NCBI GenBank assembly: GCA_030247855.1
Contig: JAPDRN010000060.1
Coordinates: 62,001-126,000, forward strand
From: Knufia peltigerae
Lineage: Eukaryota; Ascomycota; Eurotiomycetes; Chaetothyriales; Trichomeriaceae
Length of the DNA stretch: 64,000 nucleotides
Reading direction: 5' to 3'
Part shown: positions 55,477 through 64,000 of the stretch, piece by piece
Layout of the letters: every line of letters starts with the position of its first letter
Position numbering within the stretch: the first letter of the stretch is position 1
The notes under the pieces: generated by a model
Told to the model about the DNA's origin: nothing
The model's input: the letters and a program-made list of their open reading frames with translations, nothing else
Databases searched by the model: none
Position numbers and translations under genes: made by a program

Positions 55477-56027
55477 GGTGAAACTTTGGTTTGAAGTAGG
55501 ACTTTGATCTTAAAAGAAATATGTCTATACCGTCAGGAATAATGATAAACGAAGGACGAGGCGTATATATAATCATAAACCATCTCAGATGAGCCATTTC
55601 TCGTTTGCGAGACGGGATCCTGCTCCCCGACATGAGGATATCTGGGTGACATAGTAGACGTCTTATCGCGCCGGGGAAATCTTGTTCTGGAAACATGCAA
55701 CGATGTTCACGCAATACAGGGTCCTTCTTTACGCTCTTCACTGACGAGAGTATCAAGTAAGCAGGCGATGGAGTTGCCCTGAGATGATTGGGTGTTTGAT
55801 CCCTCAGGGTCGTCGAACGGGGTGTCCCTCCCTGGTTGGGGGGCTTTTTCCGGCCCCCGCCCTCGCCTATCGCCTCGGCAGTGGCATCTCAGTCGACATA
55901 CGGTATAAATCTGATACACACCACTTGCATCAGATCTTTATTGTAGTCTAAACTCCCCGTCTTAAAGCTCCCCGTCCATCCAGTGTCACGTTTCTCCTTC
56001 TAATCACCAGGAATTCCACCCATAACA
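55477..56027. promoter_or_regulatory. Divergent promoter, amidohydrolase / Zn2Cys6 regulator
   Basis: These 551 bases carry TATA-like elements for both directions (55564-55571 on the left; TATAAA at 55904-55909 on the right, about 120 bases before the regulator start). Paired-CGG sites for the regulator were not confidently found by eye. Confidence 0.4.
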
Positions 56028-58487
56028 ATGCCCACACAGTCTTCCGCAGCGAACGCGGCAGGGCCGGATAATGCCAGCATGCAGGCGCGGACAAAGCACA
56101 AACGCCGCAGGATTCCTCTGGCTTGCGACCCTTGTCGGAAACGGAAGATGAAATGTAATGGCGATCGGCCAGTCTGTTCCAGCTGCCAACGATTGCAGAG
56201 AGACAGTGATTGCATCTATGAATCCGGCGTCCTAACAAAAAAGAGGTAGGTACTTTAATCGCCATCATTTGGGGCGAAGTCTGGGGACTTACGACAATGT
56301 CATTTTAGCTTGAACACTCGTGCTCAAGCCCAGAGGACTAGGTCCTACCGGTGGGAGGAGCCTGATCCCTCGTCAGCAGGTGAGAATAATTGTGGTCAAT
56401 TCTATTGTTGATTAGCCGATTACATAGGCTAATCGTAAACTTCTTTCTAGTTCTGCAAACAGATCAGACCTTTGCAACGGAGATTGATGCCGTCGAGACA
56501 TCTCCTAATCGGATATCTACTGGTGAACGCTTAGCAGTTGATGCTTTAAACGCAGTGCCCGATTCACCGACCAACCATCTTTCTTCTGGTTCATCAGCTC
56601 TAGCTTTTACCAGAACCGTTGCCAGAACACTCGAGGCACTCCATAAGCCTCCCGATGCATTTCCACTTCATTTCTTGGTCGTCGAAGACACACCTCGGCA
56701 CCAAGCTCTCGGGCCTGAAGACGCGAGTATAAATGACGACCCTTTTGCACTGCCGACTCGCGCCGCTGCTGACCGCTACGTCAAATGCTTTTTTGAATCG
56801 ATTCACTCGGTTTTCCCTGTCCTTCATCAGCCAGATTTCCATGAAGGCTATCGCAGCCTATGGACTGATAACAATGATGGAGGTCCTAGTAACCCCTCGG
56901 ATCCTATCTTCCTAGCAACTATTTACCTTGTTTTTGCACTAGGATGTCATTTTAGCTCCACAAATCCACAAGAGAAGAGAGTGTCCGTCTCTGATCAATT
57001 CTACCAGCGCTCAAGGAAGCTTGTCACTCTGGAGACACTTGACCTTATCCCGTTTCATGGTGTTCAACTACTTCTTCTACATGCTGTCTACCTACAGTCT
57101 ACATCTTATGCGAGGAGATGCTGGAATGTGGTGGGAACGAGCATTCGAGCTGCACAAAACCTTGGGCTACATCTAGACTCTGATGGATTCCAACGAAGCC
57201 AGAAAGAACGAGAGATTCGACGGCGCGTATGGTACACTTGTGTCATTCTCGACAGGTAAGTTGTGCTCTAATATTCTGAGAGTGCTTGCTGAGACAACGA
57301 TATTCAGACTCGTGGCACTTGTTTTCCACCGTCCCGTGATATTGAATTCCACACCCAAGTGTTCATTGCCCCTGATGATAGACGATGAATACCTTCTCGA
57401 AGACGGTGAGGGCAGGCAGCCGAGAGATGCTCCTTCTCGAATGGGACTCTTCATCAACTCGATAAAATTGTTCAACATCTTACCCGATATCCTCACGACG
57501 TTTTATTCCAACCACGCCACCGAGTATTATGTACTCAACATAAAGACTTCCGGCTGGTCACAGACATGGTTGACGGATCTCCTACACATGGACAAGAAAC
57601 TGGACGACCTCCTCATTAATCTCCCTCCCCACTTACAACGAGACCTAGGGGCTGAGGCCATACAAGCTTTGGGCGAAGATTGGGTTGATCTTCAAGTCAA
57701 CGTATTTTATTCCAGGTATGCCTGATCTCGATACTAAAATTATTTTTACGAGTGGCTTTGACGGAGTTTGTCAGATTCTTCTACATTCGGGCTCTTTTGC
57801 TTCGACCGCTGCTTCTATTCGTCGCTCAGCACGGAAGCAACCTCAATCTTGGTCAGAAGCGCGAATCGTGCTATCTCGAGCAAGACCTTGTGGTGAAAAT
57901 CTGCGTGCACTGTGTCTCGACCGCGACCTCACTGGTCAACCTGAAGTATAATTCTCTGAACGACAATTACCCAAGCCCGCCATGGCACAGCATTCACTGT
58001 AAGTCAGCTATACGATGCACGGAACCCAACATCAAATAACTGACAGAACAATCTCTTTGCAGATATATTTGTGGCTGCCATCCTCATAGCCACTGCAAGA
58101 CTTTGTCCCATCCCTGATTCTTCTTTCGATGATACGAGTCTTAAGTCCGTGTGGTATCGCTGCATTACTATTCTTGAAGACCATCGACGACAGTTCGAAG
58201 CCGCCGCGACTGTGCTACAAATCCTCAATACCCTTGGGAGATGTATCGATGCCGCAAAGGAGACTCGCCCAAATCCCCACGACCAGCAGAACTATTTAGT
58301 TTCCGACCAAGAACTAGCAAAGACTCAATTTAACCGGCAATGGAGCGAGCAGGGTCTCGGAGAGGATTTCACCTCCATGAACGACCCAGTTATGACAGCA
58401 GAGTTGCCCTTTGAAAATGCGTGGTTCTCGAGTGAGTTGTTGAGTACGGATTGGTTGAACTACGATTTCACTCGAGTCGCTTGGTAG
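56028..58487 (+). CDS. Zn2Cys6 transcription factor with fungal_trans domain
   Basis: This has 716 residues in six exons: 56028-56245, 56309-56379, 56451-57255, 57308-57715, 57775-57998 and 58063-58487. The zinc cluster uses C33, C36, C43, C50, C53 and C62 (LACDPCRKRKMKCNGDRPVC, then SSCQRLQRDSDC), preceded by a basic KHKRRR. The fungal_trans domain is marked by CFFESIHSVFPVLHQPDF, SYARRCWNVVGTSIRAAQNLGLHLD and EREIRRRVWYTCVILDR. As in many catabolic regulators, the domain is followed by a helical region and an acidic C terminus with aromatic residues (ENAWFSSELL, WLNYDF), which may activate transcription. Its promoter is shared with the amidohydrolase gene, making that gene a plausible target. 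Confidence 0.93.
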
Positions 58488-59101
58488 CTGAAATAGAAGG
58501 CTGTATCAAGTCACATAAAGAATATTTGTCGTCAGAAATATCCATCAGTGTAATGTCTCCAGTTAGCAAAGTACCGTAGACCCGGGAGTGATCACTATTC
58601 AACATCGACTATTGCCCAAGGATGGAACAAGCCCGTGATGAGCGTATCATGGCTCCACCCTTTAACTCCCCGCGATCTGCATTATCTCCCCGGGGTAACT
58701 CGGCGCCACCACTCTCTTGCAAAACCACGCAGTAAAGAGCCAACACTTATTCCAAACCCTGATGAGGTGAAATATGCCAGTTATCGGTTACGAAGGCTCA
58801 CTGGCCAGCAACCGAGGACAGATTGACGAGAGAATTGAATGCACGGAAAAATTGCCGCCATCACGAATCAGGTCCGGGCAGGACCCCTGACAAATTCTCC
58901 TACGCGGAGCAGAGCACCCGCTTTCCTTTCAAGTACAGGGAAACAAAAAACGCCGGAAGACTTGCTTATAGGAATTTGTCACTTGACAACGAGTCCAACC
59001 ACTAACCGCGCTGGAGCAAAGATTTTGCTCCTTCTCAAGTTCAACGCACGCCGTTGGCGCAGAACAGGCAGTCCTTCCCCTCTGTGATATGTGGGATAAT
59101 C
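58488..59101. other. Convergent region, regulator / permease
   Basis: These 614 bases have no gene. Small open frames at 58635-59087 lack domains. Confidence 0.4.
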
Positions 59102-60751
59102 TTAAACAGATGATAAGACTAATCCTTGGGATGCCGGCATCACGATGCCTGGATACCGCTTCTGAGCGTGGAAAGTCCACCACGCGCCAATCCAGATAGT
59201 GAGACCTCCCCAGATTAGGCTGGAGTAGTTCATCGTCTGTGCGTTGGTGGGCAAGCTATATGGAAAGCAATATATGACACACCACACCAGGAGAAACCCA
59301 CAAGCCACAAAGTTGAGTATGTAGCCAGGAATGCGACCGAGACGAAACGGGCCGAACTTGACTCCCCGACGGGAGCGAAGTAGGAACGGCAGCAGGGCAG
59401 CGAGGTACGAGGAAGCAGACATCAGAACGAAACTGCCCACAAACGCGTTGAAGGCGGTGACGCTGCCGACATAAATGCAACCCATGACCGTCACCATTGC
59501 GCAACAGCTGAGTGTAGCTCTGACTGGGACTCCCAAACGTTGATCGACGCGGCCGAAAAACCACTGGAATGGCGTGGCGCCATCCCGTGACAGCGCCCAC
59601 AGATTACGACCGCATGTGATGTACACTGCCACCACGCAGATAAACGTGGGCAGGAGGAGCAGAGTCAAAAGTCCAATCGTGCCTGCATTGCTGTTGGTTG
59701 CCTGGTGGTATATTTCGGCTATTGGAAAGGTCGACGAAAACAACGCATCGTAATCGTTGATGGCGTACAGAATCGCAATCAGGTAAGAGAGTCCACTCAC
59801 AAACCCGATGGCATATTGCATACCAATCGCCCGGGGAATATTCCGTGAAGGGTTTGGAACCTCCTCGGCCAAATGGCTCGTTGAGTCTGGCGTGCCCATC
59901 GCGTATGAGCCGTTCAGCATGCCCGCCACAAAGACGAAGCCATTCGGATAGCCAATATCGGCTGTCCATTTTCCCCAGACGACATTGCTGTTGGCGTGGC
60001 CGGGTCGTCCTCCCAAGGACGGCATAATGGCGCACACCAAGACCGTTATGAGCATCCCGAGGACCGTGACGACTATACCGATTTGGTTCAGGAGAGGCAT
60101 GAATTTGTTGAAGAGACACACGGCGGCACAACAAAGCCATGTGATGAGGATGTAGGCAACGAAGATATGCCAGCTTTTGACCTCCAGACTGGGATGTGTC
60201 AAGGCGTACATCTGAACGACAATATTTCCTGTGGGTTTTGTTAGAGATCACCCTTTCAAAGAAATTTCGGTAACACAACTCTTACCGGAGATGGCACTCA
60301 TCGATGCCGCAGCGAATATCCAAGCGAACAGGTTCCACCATCCCGCGAAAAAGCCAACCACCCGGCCATATTTCCTGCCTGGTGTGATTGAGGCCCAAAG
60401 ATACGGTCCTGCCGAAGAAGGCATGGCCGAGGCAAGTTCGGCCAAGGACGCTGCTACGATGAAGTAGAAGCAGCTTGCGGCAATGAACTCGTACAAAACT
60501 CCCGGAGGGCCCCCATTGTATATTGCCACCAGGATGGATCCTCCCAGTGCCGGCCAGACATTGCCTGTCACAACCCCAGTCCCTGCGAGAGAGAGCAAGT
60601 TGAAGTTTCTGGCCAACTCTTGGGCATGTCCGGTCTCTGGCAATATACTAACGTCTTGTTCGGTAGGATCGTGAGGAGAGGGGGCAGGGTTGACTGTGGT
60701 TGGGGACTTTTCATACAGGTCATCGCCTTGTAGTCTCTGCTGTTCAGACAT
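59102..60751 (-). CDS. APC-family permease, GABA/choline/amino-acid type
   Basis: This plasma-membrane transporter has 530 residues, in exons 60751-60286 and 60228-59102. The hydrophilic N terminus is about 50 residues. Twelve membrane helices follow, the first with the unwound-helix motif LAGTGVVTG. Other family blocks are AELASAMPSSAGPYLWASI, then FAGWWNLFAWIFAAAS, the loop GTPDSTSHLAEEVPNPSRNIPRAIG, AYITCGR-like VYITCGRNLWALSRDGATPF, and FGPFRLGR near the end. These match the fungal Uga4/Hnm1 group (ACT subfamily), which import GABA, choline, polyamines or related cations. I cannot fix the substrate. The gene is divergent from the agmatinase gene, so agmatine, putrescine or GABA are natural candidates. 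Confidence 0.94.
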
Positions 60752-61447
60752 CGTGCCAGTGTCAAGAATCCGATGATGATTACAGGTACTCAATGGCTCT
60801 TGTCTTTTCAGTACATTACAAGTGTTATTATTCCACAGTCAGACTCGGGTCCTTGAAGGGCGTGCCGCGCGAACCACTTTATAGTGATGCAGCAGACTGA
60901 CGTTCCCGCCTGCTGCCTTCTGTGCACACCACAAAAGTCGAGACCATTGCCGGGCTCGAGTGTCAGCACATATTTCAGTTTGAGAGATTCGAGACCAGTA
61001 GGACTTCATTCAGAATCACAACCCGTCATTCGAGTTCGCGTAGAGCATGATGGATGAGTGGGACTTGTCACCAAGCTAAACCCAAAGGGGAAGGAATATA
61101 CTAAGGCGAACTTTACGACACCTTTGTTGTTTCCATCCACGATTTATCAAAGTCCTCAGCCAATTCGCGTATCATTCCATCACCGGTCCTGGGGTTCGAC
61201 TGAACCCTTGGAGAACCTTTCCAATACTTGATCTTTTGCTAGATCAAGTAACCGTAGCCTATGCCAACCACAGGTCTTGTCCTTATCATCCGGAAACCTC
61301 ATCAATGTCTTAGTGTCTGGAAGATATGTAGATGGTTCCAATTCTTTCTTATATGAATGGAAATATCACCATTTCACCCTTCACATTTGAACGTTGCAGA
61401 CTCGTTAAGCACCCTTTCTATTCATACACCGATCCATATTTGCAAAC
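60752..61447. promoter_or_regulatory. Divergent promoter, permease / agmatinase, with GATA sites
   Basis: These 696 bases carry TTATCA (TGATAA on the other strand) at 61144-61149 and 61283-61288. This is the HGATAR site of AreA-type nitrogen regulators. Nitrogen control of both genes is inferred from the sites and gene functions. Confidence 0.45.
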
Positions 61448-62873
61448 ATGCGCTCTTTGACCTGGTACAGCCTTGCTGCCTCGGCAGCGTGCTCTGCCGC
61501 CATTGCGGTCCCCACCAGAAACTGGCTTCAAACAAGCATCGAGGCCACCAAAAAACACCACGAAGAGTATAACCTCGAACCCTCTGCCAATTTTGCCTTT
61601 GCGGGCATTACGACATTCGCGCAACTACCACAGGCACAGTGCTTGACGGAGACTGGTCCGGTGGACGACATTTTGATCCTGGGTTTCCCATTTGATACGG
61701 CGACGTCATACAGAACCGGGGCACGGTTCGGACCAAATGCTGTTCGTCAAGGTTCTCGAGCAGCATCGCTTGCGTATGTTATCATCACACCCCTACTTCG
61801 TCCCATACTGGAGGTTTACAGACTAAAAATTCATGTCTCAGTGGACATTACAACTACCGTCAATCCATCAATCCACTCCTCCAGAACATCTCGATAGTGG
61901 ATTGTGGTGACTTGCCAATTTCACCCTTTGATAACGGGCTGGCGTTCGCTCAAATGGAGGAATGGTACAAGAGAATCTTGTCTCGTGAAGTCAAGGCCAC
62001 CGAGTCTGGCGTACGATCTACAAAGGTGAGAATTTCTTTCTTTCTTTATAGCACTTTACACAAATTTGCCTGGGCCAGCCAGATCCTGGATTGGATTTTA
62101 GTCTCTCAAAGATCAGTCAGCTAATGAGGGTTATCTCTGTCTAGACTGGTCGTGTGCATCCCCAAATCGTCGCTCTGGGAGGAGACCACAGCGTCTCTCT
62201 ACCAATCTTGCGTGCCTTGAACACAGTTTATGGCAAAGTATCGGCGATCCACATCGACGCGCATATCGATACTTGGTCACCAAAAGTCTTTGCGGGTGCA
62301 GAAGCCGCCAGCAAACAGGCCGAGTTCGCCGACGGAACCCCTTACTACTGGGCCGGCATGGAAGGGTTACTGACCGAGACCAACGTCCACGCGGGAATCC
62401 GAAGCAGTTTGGACTCCGAGAGGGACATGGAACTGGACGAGTCATTGGGATTTACCACGATCCCGGCCTCGGATATCCTGAAGAGGGACGGTGTCTGGGG
62501 GGTCATCGACAAGATCAGGGCCGCTGTGCCGCACGATGAACCCGTCTACGTCTCGCTCGACGTCGACAGTCTGGACCCGGCGTTCGTCCCCGGCACCGCC
62601 GGTCCAGCGTCCGGTGGTTGGACCCCTCGAGAAATCATCCAGATCATCATCGACGGACTAGACGGTCTCAACATCGTCGGGGTCGATGTCGTCGAGGTTC
62701 TTCCTGCGTTGGATCAGGCTGAGATTACCGGCATTGCCGCAGCCGAGTTCACTATCGAGGTACGTTTGTTCTGGTCTTGACAAATGCATGCTGAATGGAA
62801 ATATGCTAACTCTTTTCTTCCTTTTTCCTACTAGTTGATCACCAGACTTGTAAAGAACAGATTGAAGCTGTAA
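61448..62873 (+). CDS. Secreted agmatinase / ureohydrolase family enzyme
   Basis: This binuclear-manganese ureohydrolase has 387 residues, in exons 61448-61773, 61842-62025, 62145-62759 and 62835-62873. All six metal ligands are present: H185 (GGDHS), D208, H210 and D212 (DAHIDTW), D309 and D311 (SLDVDSLDPAFVPG). Length and the substrate-loop sequence fit agmatinase (agmatine to putrescine and urea) better than arginase, but guanidinobutyrase is also possible. The N terminus (MRSLTWYSLAASAACSAAIA) is a clear signal peptide with an alanine-rich h-region and an AIAV-like cleavage area, so the enzyme should enter the secretory pathway. It is divergent from the APC permease, consistent with extracellular breakdown and uptake. 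Confidence 0.93.
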
Positions 62874-63317
62874 AGGAATGGTGGTATGTTGGTTGACATG
62901 AAACGGCACTGAGGCCCAAGTGATTTCAAGAGATCTCGCCTGGGAGAAAGGCCTGGCAGGTTCTCGTAGCAGAGAATGCAGATATCACTTGAGGTAGTGA
63001 AGCATTACTTCTCAAATTCTAGGAATATGAAAATGTTATACGTCAGAATTACCCCTTGAACGTCACGAGAGATATTGGAATCAAAAATAGCCAATGTCTT
63101 GGGTCTCAATGCATAGCTGTAAGCAACACTGTATTTACGCGGAAGGGTTTGATGAATGGGTCTTCCCACGCATCAAAAGATTGAGTGGTCTGTACCATTT
63201 TCCACATGGATGTCTCATGCAGATTTACAGGTCAATATCGCCTGCGGGAGAATATATGTATAATAACCAACATCGTAGCATTCATACCCAACAGTTAAGC
63301 TTTATGCAATTCAGGCT
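62874..63317. other. Convergent region, agmatinase / MATE exporter
   Basis: These 444 bases have no gene recognised. Confidence 0.4.
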
Positions 63318-64000
63318 TCATGCTTCATGAGCCCTTGAAACATTTTGGGCCAATTTTCTCCAGTTGATGGTCAGCAGACACGCCGACTGCAAAACAAGCA
63401 GTGCCCCGCTACCGCTGATGATACCTGCCCACAGCCCAAAGATGCCGTAATTTCTGCGGAAGCAAAGGAACCACGCGGACGTCAAGCCGACACCATAGTA
63501 TGCCAAAAAGTTGCAAGCTCCGGACAGATGATTTTTTCCGGCACCTCTCAAGATACCACCAGCACCGCCATTAGACAAGTCCAGAACTTGAAAGCCGGCC
63601 ATCAAGGGGAGAACTTTAGCTGTAAGTTTAATCACACCAGCGTCGTCGGTAAAAATGCGGCCGTAGTGGTTACGCGCGAGCATGATCCCGACAAACTCAA
63701 TAGCTCCAATGATCAGGGAGAGTAGATAGGGAGTTGCCATGGCTCGTTTCGCCAGCGAGCCTTGACCAGCTCCCAGTAAGCCTCCGATACGATGACTGCT
63801 AGCAACACTGATGCCAAGTGAAATGGTTGTGAATAATAAATCCGAAGACATCAAGATCTGTGAATGTCAAGTCAGTAACTCGGTGTTTTGGTACAAAGCT
63901 GGAAGAAGGGTGTAGCAATGACTGGAGTCTTACACTCTGAGCCCCGATCGCGTCTGGATCAAGTCGAGCCGCCATCATTGCAAGGATTTCGAAACTATAC
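63318..64000 (-). CDS. MATE-family multidrug/toxin exporter, 3' part
   Basis: This is the C-terminal part; the 5' end is beyond the window. Exons in view are 64000-63934 and 63857-63318. The first reads SFEILAMMAARLDPDAIGAQS, the conserved start of the second MATE half. GISVASSHRIGGLLGAGQ, FQVLDLSNGGAGGILRGAGKNH and FNFLAYYGVGL-type (NFLAYYGVGLTSAW) blocks follow. It is a predicted 12-helix proton- or sodium-driven exporter of organic cations. It is convergent with the agmatinase. The last residues (VSRAHEA) are a short polar tail. Confidence 0.92.

Noticed and set aside
1..64000. CRISPR arrays, insertion sequences, bacterial operons, PKS/NRPS backbone genes
   Set aside because: None seen. 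Gene structure is eukaryotic throughout, and no transposase or reverse transcriptase motif was recognised.

Overview
The window is nuclear DNA of a filamentous ascomycete (Pezizomycotina). Many genes are split by short GT-AG introns of about 50-120 bases. It carries fungus-specific families: three Zn2Cys6 regulators, a CFEM-domain receptor, a Git3-type receptor, DHA-type MFS and APC permeases, an HDA1-Arb2 deacetylase and Atp25. The mix looks like Eurotiomycetes, perhaps a Chaetothyriales black yeast, but that placement is inference from protein content only. I support 26 protein genes, two of them cut by the window ends, and no RNA genes. For every multi-exon gene whose boundaries I listed in full, the exon lengths sum to whole codons.

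Layout. 0-20 kb is mostly core biology: an ammonium transporter (partial), a mitochondrial CoA-type carrier, a Git3-like GPCR, a METTL4-like DPPW methyltransferase, a ubiquitin C-terminal hydrolase, a short Atp25, an unrecognised coiled-coil protein, the class II deacetylase HDA1, glyceraldehyde-3-phosphate dehydrogenase and PHO88/SND3. 20-34 kb is accessory: a Zn2Cys6 regulator, an MFS transporter divergent from an FAD amine/amino-acid oxidase, a CFEM rhodopsin-type receptor divergent from a cytochrome P450. 34-40 kb returns to housekeeping: the CFIm25 cleavage factor subunit and an insulysin-type M16 protease.

40-64 kb is a run of metabolic and regulatory genes: a Zn2Cys6 regulator, a meiotic-clade AAA ATPase, a zinc aryl-alcohol-type dehydrogenase, a PQ-loop membrane protein, a membrane-anchored linalool dehydratase/isomerase-like protein, an alpha/beta hydrolase, an ACMSD-type amidohydrolase/decarboxylase divergent from a third Zn2Cys6 regulator, a GABA/choline-type permease divergent from a secreted agmatinase, and a MATE exporter.

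The most interesting inferences are these. (1) The LDI-like enzyme lies 3 kb from an alcohol dehydrogenase of the benzyl/geraniol type, which recalls the bacterial linalool-geraniol-geranial route. (2) The divergent permease/agmatinase pair has GATA sites between the genes, which suggests extracellular guanidino-nitrogen scavenging. (3) HDA1 has a 14-base microexon that carries two of its zinc ligands. None of the pathway assignments is proven by sequence alone.
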